Assembly: GCF_011742145.1 (NCBI RefSeq)
Contig: NZ_JAAQQU010000038.1
Span: forward strand, 62,001-126,000
DNA: 64,000 nucleotides
DNA from: Flavobacterium sp. J49
Lineage (GTDB): Bacteria > Bacteroidota > Bacteroidia > Flavobacteriales > Flavobacteriaceae
Direction of reading: 5' to 3'
Under the pieces are notes generated by a model. The model searched no databases and was not told the DNA's origin. It saw nothing but the letters and a program-made list of their open reading frames with translations. Positions 1-9,387 of this stretch are shown here, in pieces (within the stretch, counting starts at the first letter, position 1; every line of letters begins with the position of its first letter). A program made the position numbers and the translations under genes.

Positions 1-1
1 C

Positions 2-1270
2 AATGTCATTACCCTTGGATGTTCTAAAAACACTTACGACAGTGAGGTTTTAATGGGACAATTAAAAGCCAGTGGTAAAGATGTAGTGCATGAACAAGAA
101 GGAAATATCGTGGTGATTAACACTTGCGGTTTTATTGATAATGCCAAAGCAGAATCGGTGAACACCATTTTGGAATATGCCGATAAAAAAGAGAAAGGTT
201 TGGTAGACAAAGTTTTTGTGACCGGTTGTCTTTCTGAAAGATACCGTCCCGATTTAGAGAAAGAGATTCCGAATGTTGACCAGTATTTCGGTACCACAGA
301 ATTGCCTCTTTTGCTAAAAGCTTTAGGCGCCGATTATAAACATGAATTGCTTGGAGAGCGTTTAACGACTACGCCCAAAAACTATGCTTATCTCAAAATT
401 GCCGAGGGTTGTGACAGACCATGTAGTTTTTGCGCGATTCCGATTATGCGAGGCAAACACGTTTCACAATCTATTGAAAAACTAGTAAAAGAAGCTGAAG
501 GTTTGGCCAAAAACGGCGTCAAAGAATTGATTCTTATCGCTCAGGATTTGACTTACTACGGTTTGGATTTATACAAAAAAAGAAATTTAGCCGAATTATT
601 AGAAAACTTGGTAAAAGTCGAAGGCATCGAATGGATTCGTTTGCATTATGCGTTTCCAACCGGTTTCCCGATGGATGTGTTGGAATTGATGAAAAACGAA
701 CCAAAAATCTGTAACTACATAGACATTCCGTTACAACACATTTCAGATAACATTTTGAAATCGATGCGCCGCGGAACAACTAAAGAAAAAACCACCAAAC
801 TTTTAAAAGACTTCCGCGCTGCGGTACCGGGCATGACAATCAGAACGACTTTGATTGTGGGTTATCCGGGCGAAACCCAAGAAGATTTCGAAACCATGAG
901 AGATTGGGTTCAGGAAATGAAATTTGAACGTTTGGGTTGCTTCACTTATTCTCACGAAGAAAACACGCACGCCTATTTATTGGAAGACGATGTTCCCGAG
1001 GAAGTAAAACAAGCACGTGCTGCCGAGATAATGGACTTACAGTCACAAATTTCATGGGATTTAAATCAAGAAAAAATCGGGCAAACTTTTAAATGTATTA
1101 TCGACAGAAAAGAAGGCCAACATTTTATCGGAAGAACTGAATTTGACAGTCCGGATGTAGACAACGAAGTCTTGATTGATGCCGCTAAATTCTACGTTAA
1201 AACCGGTGAATTTGTTAATGTAAAGATTATTGACGCCACTGAATTCGATCTTTACGGCGAGCCGGTTTAA
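2..1270 (+). CDS. rimO: Ribosomal protein uS12 methylthiotransferase RimO (5' end missing)
   Basis: Radical SAM enzyme that methylthiolates the conserved aspartate of ribosomal protein S12 in the cytoplasm. The reading frame is open from base 2, so the start codon lies just outside the window; the visible N-terminus already shows the GCSKN motif. In the visible fragment the three N-terminal cluster cysteines are C7, C42 and C76, the radical SAM motif CDRPCSFC spans residues 137-144, and the C-terminal ~70 residues fit a TRAM domain. The stop TAA shares the palindrome TTAA with the stop of the convergent barrel gene. The identity is secure (the GCSKN form separates RimO from MiaB); only a few N-terminal residues are missing. 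Confidence 0.95.
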   Translation, partial: NVITLGCSKNTYDSEVLMGQLKASGKDVVHEQEGNIVVINTCGFIDNAKAESVNTILEYADKKEKGLVDKVFVTGCLSERYRPDLEKEIPNVDQYFGTTELPLLLKALGADYKHELLGERLTTTPKNYAYLKIAEGCDRPCSFCAIPIMRGKHVSQSIEKLVKEAEGLAKNGVKELILIAQDLTYYGLDLYKKRNLAELLENLVKVEGIEWIRLHYAFPTGFPMDVLELMKNEPKICNYIDIPLQHISDNILKSMRRGTTKEKTTKLLKDFRAAVPGMTIRTTLIVGYPGETQEDFETMRDWVQEMKFERLGCFTYSHEENTHAYLLEDDVPEEVKQARAAEIMDLQSQISWDLNQEKIGQTFKCIIDRKEGQHFIGRTEFDSPDVDNEVLIDAAKFYVKTGEFVNVKIIDATEFDLYGEPV

Positions 1271-2145
1271 TAGCTAAAACTTACCGTAGTTATCCAAAAG
1301 TTTTTCCCGAATACTTCTGTATTCTTGGAAGCACCATTGTGTGTATAATTCACAGAAATAGGCATGGTAACACCTTTACCCAAATCAATTTCTTTGGATG
1401 CGGTTACGCCCAAATTCACAAAAGAAGGTTTATCATAATTGGCATAAGAATAATACTCGGCTTTATTATTAATCACAGCACCAACAACCGGAGCAATTTC
1501 AATATTTTGAAGCGCACTGTATTTGGCTTTTTCAAAAAACAAAAATGTATACCCTAACTCCAAATAAGTCGTGAAATTCTGTTTCGGATTTTCTCCAAAA
1601 CGATCATAACGATAATCGTTTCCGGCCACCAAAGTACTTAGAGTAGCATTAAAAGGATAACGATAACCTTCTGAGAAATCAAAATACCAAATGGCATCAA
1701 CTGTTTTAGTACTGTCATTGCCGTAATTTAAAAAACCGTTGTCAACACCCGCTACCTTGCCTACTGATGGCCAATAGTAATCCCAAAGTTGGAACTGAAG
1801 AAAGTCATTAACTTGATAAGTAATATAAAAATCTATCTCTTGGTAACCTTTGTAATAGGTTATACCATCGGGATAAAAATAGTCGTTTTTAAAATTGGTG
1901 GTAGCCCAAAAACCCAAAGTGAATTTTGGTGTAAGTCGGTATTCGATAGTTGGCTGCACCGCCATATAATCTCCTCCCCAACATTGGCCACGCCAAAGAT
2001 AACGATTCAAAATGTCTAAATTTAAATAAAGTCTTTTCTCCTCGTCTTGAGCAATCGTATCAACCACTTTAACATCCTCTTGCGCTGTGGAATAAGTTGA
2101 GACCAATCCGAAAAAAAAGATAGCTACCATTTGTTTATACTTCAT
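1267..2145 (-). CDS. Putative outer-membrane beta-barrel protein (TorF-type porin-like)
   Basis: A 292-residue protein with a cleavable signal peptide (about residues 1-21, ending STAQ) followed by alternating amphipathic strands rich in Tyr, Phe and Trp, ending in an aromatic residue (VSFSY) as outer-membrane barrels do. An early RYLWRG motif followed by a QPT strand resembles the putative TorF porin family. The substrate is unknown. It begins 1 nt after the stop of the hybrid histidine kinase, so the two are probably co-transcribed and the barrel may be linked to that sensor. No plug or TonB box is visible, so it is not a TonB receptor. The family call is moderate; the barrel call is better supported. 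Confidence 0.6.
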   Translation of the reverse strand: MKYKQMVAIFFFGLVSTYSTAQEDVKVVDTIAQDEEKRLYLNLDILNRYLWRGQCWGGDYMAVQPTIEYRLTPKFTLGFWATTNFKNDYFYPDGITYYKGYQEIDFYITYQVNDFLQFQLWDYYWPSVGKVAGVDNGFLNYGNDSTKTVDAIWYFDFSEGYRYPFNATLSTLVAGNDYRYDRFGENPKQNFTTYLELGYTFLFFEKAKYSALQNIEIAPVVGAVINNKAEYYSYANYDKPSFVNLGVTASKEIDLGKGVTMPISVNYTHNGASKNTEVFGKNFWITTVSFSY

Positions 2146-2146
2146 G

Positions 2147-4243
2147 CTACTCTCTTTTTTCTAAATAAGTGGTCAACAATTCAAATAATCGCTCTCTGCT
2201 TAAAGGTTTTGTAATATAATCTGTAAATCCTGCGTCCAATATTTTGGCTTTATCTTCAGAGGAAGAATAAGCGGTTTGAGCAATAATCGGCAAGTTTGGT
2301 CTAACAGGCTGAATGCGTTCTATCGCCTCAAAACCATTCATAATCGGCATTTTAATATCCATCAAAACCAAATCAATACTTGGGTTATTTAAGCAGATTT
2401 CTACCGTTTCTTTTCCGTTAACCGCTCTTATGATTTGGTAGTTTTTATTTTGCATCATTTTTTGGAACAACAAAAAGTTAATGTTGTCGTCTTCAGCAAT
2501 TAAAATTAATTTATCATCCGATTTTGTAATCTCAAAATTATTGACCGAGCTCACAGTAATAGGCTCCATTTCTGCATATTTGAGCGGAATAGAAACATAA
2601 AAGGTTGATCCTTCACCAACTTTAGATTCTAAAGTTATAGTACCGCCCAGCAATTCAACATAAGCTTTTGAAATAGCCAATCCTAAGCCCAATCCTCCCA
2701 CTTTAATAGAAATATCACTATCAACTCTTTTGAAACGATCAAAAATATTATTGTGTTGCTCTTCATCTATCCCCAATCCGGTGTCTCTCACCGTAAAATG
2801 AATCAGCGCATTCTTTTCATCTATTTCATAACCAAAAGTCACCATACCTACATCGGTAAACTTAATGGCATTGGTCAACAAATTAACCAGTACTTGTTTG
2901 AGTTTAATTTCATCGGTAATGATGTTGAACTCAGCCGGCATAGAACTTTTGATAAGAATAAATTCAAGGTCCTTGTTTTGTATGGTCACTTTTACCGTTT
3001 CATACAATTCATTCACACAAGATTCCAAATTAACTAAGGTATAATTAGGCGCAATTTGATTAGAGTCAATTTTTGACATTTCAATCAAATCATCTATGAT
3101 GGAAACCAAGTTTTTTCCGCTTTTTTCAATAACGTTAAGATATTCTGACTTCTCTGCTTCGTTAACATCCGTATTGATAATCAAATCCGTAAAACCATTG
3201 ATGGCATTCATCGGAGTTCTGATTTCATGTGACAAATTGGCCAAAAAAGATGACTTCAGCCTATCGCTTTCTTCTGCCTTAATCTTAGCGGTAATCAGCT
3301 CCATTTTTTGGTTATTATTTTCTTCAAACAAATTGCCAATGTAGCTAAACTCACCATTGGATTCCTTTAACAATTTAATGGCCTTTTTATTGCCGGTTAA
3401 TAAAACCCTTCTTACCAAATACAGCGGATAATAGACCAATCTTCGAGTGTAAATTAAATTCATCAACAGTATCACTAAAAAGGCAATAATTATGATATAC
3501 AACAGGTTGATGGTGTTTTCAAAATAAACTTCAAAATTCCTTTGAAACAACAAATCAGCAATGATTTTGCCCTGAGAATCCTTCAATTGAACTACTGAAG
3601 ATATTTTGTTTTTCTCTTCTGAATAATTATAGCTCGGACCAACCAATTGTATCTCTGAATTGGTTATATGGGATAAATTTTTGAGAAACTCTTGATTAAT
3701 CAAACGCACTACAAAAAAATAGCCTGAAGCTTTGGTTTTATTTTTTAACGGATCGTTGGAAGGATGTATGGCCGCTCCGGTTACTTCTACTATGCCCTCC
3801 GGAATTTTTAGGTAGAACTTTTTAATTCCTTCTTTGTAAAGCAAATCCATTGCCGGTTTGGGAATAAAATCCAAAGATTTTATACTGGCCGTAGATGTTC
3901 TCATGATAAAATTCTTTTGGGCATCATAAGACCCTAAATATTCTGCATCGTAGATTGCCAATTCATTTCCAATCGTTTCATCAAACCAAACCTTGTCTTT
4001 GGTGATTGTAAAGTCAACAAACTCATCCCAATTGGTATCATTATTAATGGCAACCAAGATAGGTTTAGACTCTAAATCGAGCAGCTTGTGAATCTCATTA
4101 TCAAAATGTTCCACCGAATCCTTATAAACCTGTGTCTCGGCTTTTTTGGTATAATAAAAAAGGGTGAAATACAGAATAATAAAGAAGATACTCGAAGATA
4201 TTATTAACCAAAGAATTTTTGGAAATGTTTTTTTAACTGTCAT
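2147..4243 (-). CDS. Hybrid sensor histidine kinase/response regulator with CHASE4-like sensor
   Basis: A 698-residue membrane sensor starting at the ATG at 4243 (an upstream TTG at 4261 is less likely). There is a TM segment near residues 8-31, then a periplasmic domain of about 210 residues with the NxDTNWDEF pattern typical of CHASE4, and a second TM near 245-265. The HisKA box SHEIRTP has the phosphorylated His at residue 339. The ATPase lobe shows NLLTNAIKFT, DTGLGI and GGLGLGLAI. A C-terminal receiver follows, with acidic pocket EDD and phospho-Asp 629 in LVLMDIKMP. No DNA-binding output domain or neighbouring regulator is present, so it is an orphan hybrid kinase. The ligand cannot be told from the sequence. 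It lies directly upstream of the barrel gene. Confidence 0.88.
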   Translation of the reverse strand: MTVKKTFPKILWLIISSSIFFIILYFTLFYYTKKAETQVYKDSVEHFDNEIHKLLDLESKPILVAINNDTNWDEFVDFTITKDKVWFDETIGNELAIYDAEYLGSYDAQKNFIMRTSTASIKSLDFIPKPAMDLLYKEGIKKFYLKIPEGIVEVTGAAIHPSNDPLKNKTKASGYFFVVRLINQEFLKNLSHITNSEIQLVGPSYNYSEEKNKISSVVQLKDSQGKIIADLLFQRNFEVYFENTINLLYIIIIAFLVILLMNLIYTRRLVYYPLYLVRRVLLTGNKKAIKLLKESNGEFSYIGNLFEENNNQKMELITAKIKAEESDRLKSSFLANLSHEIRTPMNAINGFTDLIINTDVNEAEKSEYLNVIEKSGKNLVSIIDDLIEMSKIDSNQIAPNYTLVNLESCVNELYETVKVTIQNKDLEFILIKSSMPAEFNIITDEIKLKQVLVNLLTNAIKFTDVGMVTFGYEIDEKNALIHFTVRDTGLGIDEEQHNNIFDRFKRVDSDISIKVGGLGLGLAISKAYVELLGGTITLESKVGEGSTFYVSIPLKYAEMEPITVSSVNNFEITKSDDKLILIAEDDNINFLLFQKMMQNKNYQIIRAVNGKETVEICLNNPSIDLVLMDIKMPIMNGFEAIERIQPVRPNLPIIAQTAYSSSEDKAKILDAGFTDYITKPLSRERLFELLTTYLEKRE

Positions 4244-4346
4244 CTCTTTTTGGTTAAACAATTTTTAATAAAAAAATCATCATAAATATAAAAACTTAAC
4301 CGGTAGCAAATCTTTCATCAAAATCATGAAAAAAGACTTTGAAAAA

Positions 4347-6533
4347 TCACAACACTAATAATAAACCAGAATCTCTTATGGCATTAATGGGTTTAGAGAA
4401 CCAAAACAATTCGAAATCATCAAACTGTTTTTCAAAATCAAACTTGAGATTGGCAAAGGTAAGAATCTTTTGATTGTGAACCGATAAAGTCTCTATAGTT
4501 TTCAAAAACCACTCTCCTTTTTCTAGCTCAACAACAATTTCAAAGGTCTCTTTTTTATCAAAAAAAGTCAATTTCATCATCTCCCAAGAATGGCTTTTTT
4601 TGGTTTTAGTGAAAGTTTCTGTAATCGGTTTGGCGCCCAACCATACTATTTTAGCCGAGGATTTCACACTAAAATCAGTCTCCTTTTCCAAACAACTAAC
4701 TATAAAATCAGACGGTATTGTCGTTTTTGGAATTTTAAACTCAAACCAATCCTGCAATGCATATTCGAAACAAATGCCATGCATATAATTGAACAGCGAT
4801 TTCTTTAACCCAAAACTAAATTGGTCGTGATTGATTCCGGTTTTGTCTTTGAATTGTATATCATTGTTGGCAAAAGTAATCTCTTGCTGCTCGGGTATTA
4901 CCCCAAACTCATCGGGAAACAATCCTACCGGACTATGCGCCGTCATGGCAAATTGGTGCCAAAAACCCGATTGCAATACGCCTACTTCAAACAGTTGACG
5001 TACCATTTCCAAACTATCCACGGTTTCCTGAACGGTTTGTGTCGGATAACCATACATTAAATATGCATGTACCATGATGCCGCTTTCAGTAAAATTTCGG
5101 GTAACTTGGGCTACTTGTTCTACCGTAACACCTTTTTTAATCAGTGCCAATAGCCGGTCTGAAGCCACTTCCAATCCTCCGGAAACCGCTATACAACCCG
5201 ATGCTTTGAGCAACAAACACAAGTCGAGACTAAAACTCTTCTCAAACCGAATGTTTGTCCACCAAGTGACTGTAAGTTTACGGCGAAGAATTTCCAAAGC
5301 TACTTCCCGCATCAAAGCCGGTGGCGCTGCTTCGTCGACAAAATGGAAACCGTTTTCACCCGTTTGGGCTATCATTTCCTCCATTCGGTCGACCAAAATT
5401 TGAGCGGCAATCGGTTCGTATAATTTGATATAATCCAACGAAATATCACAAAACGTACATTTGCCCCAATAGCAACCATGCGCCATCGTAAGCTTGTTCC
5501 ATCGACCATCACTCCACAAACTGTGCATCGGATTGGCTATTTCTATCACAGAGATGTATTGGTCTAAAAGCAAATCGGAATAGTCGGGTGTTCCAACATC
5601 ACTTTGCTTATAATCGGATTGTGCAGTATTGTTTTTATAGACGACTTGGTTGTTTTCAAGAAGAAAAGTTCGCTTAAAAAGCCCTTCGACTGCGCTCAGG
5701 GTGACAAAATCGTGAAGCAATTCTACCGGCAATTCGCCATCATCGAGTGTGATAAAATCAAAGAATTCGAATACTCTTTGGTCTTTCAAGTCGCGGAGTT
5801 CTGTATTGGGGAAACCGCCACCCATTGATACTTTTATTTTTGGAAAGTGCTTTTTGATAAACTGCGCACAACGAAATGCACTGTACAAATTCCCCGGAAA
5901 CGGTACAGAAATACAGACCAATTTGGGCTGAAAACTATTCAATCTTTCGGACAGAATTTTGAGTGTAATTTTGTCTATATAAGTCAATTCACCATGCAGA
6001 TGGGCATACAATTCGTCAAAAGAATTAGCACTTCTCCCCAATCTTTCAGCGTAGCGGCTAAAGCCAAAATTTTCATCCACACAATCGACTATAAAATCGG
6101 ATAAGTCTTCGAGATATAAAGTGGCTAAATGTTTGGCTTTATCTTGCATTCCCATCGAACCGAATGCCCATTCCATATCATCTAATTGTTGAAATCGAGA
6201 CGCCTCGGGCAAAAAATTTCCGCTGCAAATTTGGCGAGCCAAAGTATGGTTTTTCCCTTGAAGAAAGGCAATCACTGAATCGATGGTTTGAATGTAATCT
6301 TCTCTTAAATTGTAAATTCGTTGAAGATTGGATGTTAGCTGATGGATATTAGATGATTCAAAAATAGCTGTCAATCCATCTTTGGAGAACATCGCCAAAA
6401 TTACTTCAATCCCCAAATCCATTTGATAAGCAGAAATGTTTTTGGTATTCAAAAACCCTTTTAAGTAAGCCGTTGCCGGATAAGGTGTGTTGAGTTGGGT
6501 AAACGGTGGCGTTATGAGAAGTAGGTCTTTCAT
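4347..6533 (-). CDS. B12-binding domain radical SAM protein
   Basis: A 728-residue cytoplasmic enzyme of the cobalamin-binding radical SAM class; the substrate is unknown. The opening LLLITPPF and the stretch near residues 200-275 (VCISVPFPG, MGGGFPN, DDGE) match a Rossmann-type B12-binding region. The radical SAM part follows with cysteines C354, C359 and C362 in GCYWGKCTFC, i.e. CX4CX2C rather than the usual CX3CX2C, then GLE and YGYPTQT motifs. An in-frame 24-bp repeat adds VTLSAVEG at residues 277-284, between the two domains. It lies 27 nt downstream of the DUF4369 gene on the same strand. The family is clear; the reaction is not. Confidence 0.85.
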   Translation of the reverse strand: MKDLLLITPPFTQLNTPYPATAYLKGFLNTKNISAYQMDLGIEVILAMFSKDGLTAIFESSNIHQLTSNLQRIYNLREDYIQTIDSVIAFLQGKNHTLARQICSGNFLPEASRFQQLDDMEWAFGSMGMQDKAKHLATLYLEDLSDFIVDCVDENFGFSRYAERLGRSANSFDELYAHLHGELTYIDKITLKILSERLNSFQPKLVCISVPFPGNLYSAFRCAQFIKKHFPKIKVSMGGGFPNTELRDLKDQRVFEFFDFITLDDGELPVELLHDFVTLSAVEGLFKRTFLLENNQVVYKNNTAQSDYKQSDVGTPDYSDLLLDQYISVIEIANPMHSLWSDGRWNKLTMAHGCYWGKCTFCDISLDYIKLYEPIAAQILVDRMEEMIAQTGENGFHFVDEAAPPALMREVALEILRRKLTVTWWTNIRFEKSFSLDLCLLLKASGCIAVSGGLEVASDRLLALIKKGVTVEQVAQVTRNFTESGIMVHAYLMYGYPTQTVQETVDSLEMVRQLFEVGVLQSGFWHQFAMTAHSPVGLFPDEFGVIPEQQEITFANNDIQFKDKTGINHDQFSFGLKKSLFNYMHGICFEYALQDWFEFKIPKTTIPSDFIVSCLEKETDFSVKSSAKIVWLGAKPITETFTKTKKSHSWEMMKLTFFDKKETFEIVVELEKGEWFLKTIETLSVHNQKILTFANLKFDFEKQFDDFELFWFSKPINAIRDSGLLLVL
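5682..5705 (-). repeat. Intragenic dispersed repeat encoding LSAVEG
   Basis: The minus strand reads GTCACCCTGAGCGCAGTCGA followed by AGGG, in frame inside the B12 radical SAM gene, where it encodes VTLSAVEG. The word is partly palindromic. From general knowledge this sequence and its LSAVEG translation recur in many unrelated genes and intergenic regions of Bacteroidota and other bacteria. It is the only copy seen in this window. Confidence 0.7.
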
Positions 6534-6560
6534 TTGTTGTAAGTGACAAACAAAAGTACT

Positions 6561-7274
6561 TTATTTTTCAATCTTTTTTCTTTCCGCTATAAATTGGCTA
6601 AGCCTTTTACCGTAAAGTGATTTAGCTACTTGTGGTGACAAGGATTTTTGAATAGTATCTAAATATTTCAAATTGATATCGTAAATCTCCGCCAAAGCCA
6701 CATAAGGTGCAACTTCGTATTTACCGTTGTTTACGGCAAAGTTGGTGGTAAACAAGTATTTTCTTTTTAAAATGCCTTTTTGTTGTTCCTCCATTTCACT
6801 TACTTCTGCCAATTTTCCGGCTTTGAAGGCTTTGAATTTTTTCTCTACCAAATCCAAATCCTGATTTATGTATCTCGACATTACTTTTCTGTAATCATCA
6901 TAAAGCTCCTGGTTTTTAGAACCGGTAATTTTAACATCTGCTGTAAAAAAATCTAAACTGGTTTCTAAATTCATCGTGCCTTTCTCAGCAAAAAACATGA
7001 TATTATTGTCAATCGAGTTGGTCACCCCACGATCCAAAAACAAGTATAACATTTCTGATGACTGCAAATCAAATTCACTCACAAAATGAGAATCTCCATC
7101 AATTTTAATCGTATCTATCGGCACTAAAAGCGTGTCTTTTATCCTTTGTATATAAAGCGTTCCTTTCTTTAATCCTTTGATATTTCCGTTGAGCACAAAG
7201 TTTTTCGTTGATTTTTGTTCCGAGCAGGAAGCCAAAACAATCAGGGTTACTAAGGCTAAAAATGTTTTTTGCAT
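6561..7274 (-). CDS. DUF4369 lipoprotein without thioredoxin domain
   Basis: A 237-residue predicted lipoprotein: N-terminal hydrophobic segment with lipobox LASC, the Cys being residue 17. The first ~120 residues (FVLNGNIKGL..GTLYIQ..DTIKIDG) match DUF4369, which in Bacteroidota usually precedes a thioredoxin-like domain in periplasmic disulfide/TlpA-type proteins. Here the C-terminal half is a charged helical region with no CxxC, so only the N-terminal module is kept. Probable location is the periplasmic face of a membrane; function unknown. The ATG at 7274 is followed directly by a normal signal sequence. A terminator separates it from the M61 gene upstream. Confidence 0.75.
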   Translation of the reverse strand: MQKTFLALVTLIVLASCSEQKSTKNFVLNGNIKGLKKGTLYIQRIKDTLLVPIDTIKIDGDSHFVSEFDLQSSEMLYLFLDRGVTNSIDNNIMFFAEKGTMNLETSLDFFTADVKITGSKNQELYDDYRKVMSRYINQDLDLVEKKFKAFKAGKLAEVSEMEEQQKGILKRKYLFTTNFAVNNGKYEVAPYVALAEIYDINLKYLDTIQKSLSPQVAKSLYGKRLSQFIAERKKIEK

Positions 7275-7370
7275 GTTTGATATTAAGAGAAGAATATCCG
7301 GTGGACATTCGGTTTATACTTAGTGATACACAGATATTTCAAATCTGTTATAAATTTTGGCAATAATACT

Positions 7371-7406
7371 AAAAAAACCTCAATTTGATGACCAAATTGA
7401 GGTTTT
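7371..7406 (-). terminator. Rho-independent terminator of the M61 peptidase gene
   Basis: Perfect 11-bp stem AACCTCAATTT/AAATTGAGGTT with a 7-nt loop at 7377-7405. On the minus strand it is followed by a run of T (A-run at 7371-7377 on the plus strand). It lies 22 nt past the stop of the M61 gene. Confidence 0.85.
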
Positions 7407-7426
7407 ATACTATTACAAGTTTTTTT

Positions 7427-9289
7427 TTATTTTCCGGTCAGCCAAGCTTTGTTCAGCTTCTCTTTTGAAGCATCAATAAGTTGGTAACCTTCCACTTCTT
7501 CTGTGGCCAATTTTACTTTCCCTTTGATTACTTGCTCTTTTCCGTCTCTTCTTATTTTAACGCTAATAGCATCGTCTTCTTTCCAGTTTTGACTCTCCAT
7601 AATCATATCGTAGATGTTGTCTAAGTTATAATCTTTGTTATTGATAGCCAAGATTAAATCGCCTCCTTTAATGCCTAAATTTGTCATAAAAGCATTCAAG
7701 TCCTGACTAGGAATCACCATGATTTCTTTGGTCTTTCCGTCAACGGTAATGAATGGGGTTGATTGGTCTTTCAAAAAAGGGTTCATAGGAAGGCTAATCT
7801 TGGTTTTACCCACACCTACTTTAGCAAAATAATCATCATACTTTATTGGTGTTGGCCCGGCTACATAAGTGTTTAAGAACTCACCTACTTCAGGATAAGT
7901 CAGCGAAGTGATCTTTGCGAATAACTCGTCATCGTTGAAAGGCTTATTCGGACCATATTCACTCGATAATTTTTGCATTAAATCTAAAATACCTCTTTCG
8001 CCGTTGCTTTTTTCACGAATGATAATATCAATACACATTCCTATTAAAGCGCCTTTTTCGTATACATTTAAATATTGATCTTTATAAGGTTGCTCCAATA
8101 CCTTTGCACTCATCTCGGTAAATGGCATGGTGTCATTTAAGCTTGAAGCGTTATTGATTTTGCCTATCATTCTTTGGTAAAATTCATCGGCATCGATTAA
8201 TCCTTGGTTGACTTGAAACAAATTGGCGAAATATTCGGTTACACCTTCATACATCCATAAATGTTTTGACATTTTAGGATTGTTATAGTCAAAATATTGG
8301 ATTTCTTTAGAGTGAATGCTCAATGGTGTTACGATATGAAAAAACTCATGGGAAACCACGTCTTTAATTTGTTCTCCTAAAGCAGCCGCCGGCATCATAT
8401 CTGGGAAAACTACCGTGGTTGATGTATGGTGCTCCAAAGCACCAAAACCTTTAGCATCCTTTTTTTGCATGTCAGACAAATACAAAAGAACCGTGTATTT
8501 TTTGTTGTTATTGATTGGACCCAAGAAAGCTTTTTGGGCACGCATGGTGGTCTCTAAATAAGTCGAAAGTGATTTAGCCGTATGCATTCCGTTAGCAGAA
8601 TAAACACTAAACAAAATTTCCATACCATCAACATTGAAAGTAACATAATCAGGCTTGCAGTACATAATTGGATTGTCTACCAACTCAAAATATCTTTCTG
8701 TTTTAAAAGTATCTACGGTATCACTTTTATCGGTATCTATCAAAGAGGTAGATCCAAAAAGTGTCGCCGGATGGGTAATCGTTACATGGTAAGGAATCTC
8801 GAGTTTGTCATCGAAATAGCCCACAAATCCGTGGTTGTTTAGCATAAAGTTTTTGCCTTCGTCTATATTCGTTCCGGCAGGAGAAAAAATTTCATCTTTC
8901 CCAAAACCTCTACCGGTTTCGGTATCATAAGTATCATTTACCCAATAAGTAACTTTTGACAAGGCTTTGGCATTGCTGATTTTCCAAGAATTATCATCGG
9001 TTTTTGTAACGGTTAATTCTTTTCCAGATTTGTCTAAGGCTTTTAAGTCAACAATTAATTTTCCGTAATTGTCGGAAGAATAAGTTCCGGGAACCGTTTT
9101 GGGAATGTGAAAAACAACTTCCTGCGATTTAAAACTTGGCGGTGTGATTGTAACCATCACTTTGTCTTCTTTTACTTGGTTCAAATCTATGGTAACTTTC
9201 ACCTCTTGGCTTGCTTGTTTTTTTTGGGCAATCCCATCAAAATGGAATGCAGTTAACGCTACTATGGCACTCAGAATTAATTTTTTCAT
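7427..9289 (-). CDS. M61 family metallopeptidase with PDZ domain
   Basis: A 620-residue exported zinc peptidase of the glycyl-aminopeptidase family M61. The ATG at 9289 starts a signal peptide (MKKLILSAIVALTAF..GIAQ); an upstream TTG would only add a non-signal extension. The N-terminal beta domain has the family's GTYSSDNYG motif. The zinc site is HEFFH (H314, E315, H318) with the third ligand probably E348 in MYEGVTEYF. A PDZ-like domain occupies about residues 500-590 (NLGIKGGDLILAINN). Likely periplasmic peptide processing. It is a single-gene unit, with its own terminator downstream and a TACATTTG -7-like box at 9322-9329 upstream, without a well-spaced -33 TTG. Confidence 0.92.
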   Translation of the reverse strand: MKKLILSAIVALTAFHFDGIAQKKQASQEVKVTIDLNQVKEDKVMVTITPPSFKSQEVVFHIPKTVPGTYSSDNYGKLIVDLKALDKSGKELTVTKTDDNSWKISNAKALSKVTYWVNDTYDTETGRGFGKDEIFSPAGTNIDEGKNFMLNNHGFVGYFDDKLEIPYHVTITHPATLFGSTSLIDTDKSDTVDTFKTERYFELVDNPIMYCKPDYVTFNVDGMEILFSVYSANGMHTAKSLSTYLETTMRAQKAFLGPINNNKKYTVLLYLSDMQKKDAKGFGALEHHTSTTVVFPDMMPAAALGEQIKDVVSHEFFHIVTPLSIHSKEIQYFDYNNPKMSKHLWMYEGVTEYFANLFQVNQGLIDADEFYQRMIGKINNASSLNDTMPFTEMSAKVLEQPYKDQYLNVYEKGALIGMCIDIIIREKSNGERGILDLMQKLSSEYGPNKPFNDDELFAKITSLTYPEVGEFLNTYVAGPTPIKYDDYFAKVGVGKTKISLPMNPFLKDQSTPFITVDGKTKEIMVIPSQDLNAFMTNLGIKGGDLILAINNKDYNLDNIYDMIMESQNWKEDDAISVKIRRDGKEQVIKGKVKLATEEVEGYQLIDASKEKLNKAWLTGK

Positions 9290-9387
9290 TGTCAAAAATT
9301 TATATTTTTTGGATAAGTCATCAAATGTAGCCAATAGTTACAATTGACTTTAACATTTTTACCATTGATTAACTAAAATCGTGCCGA

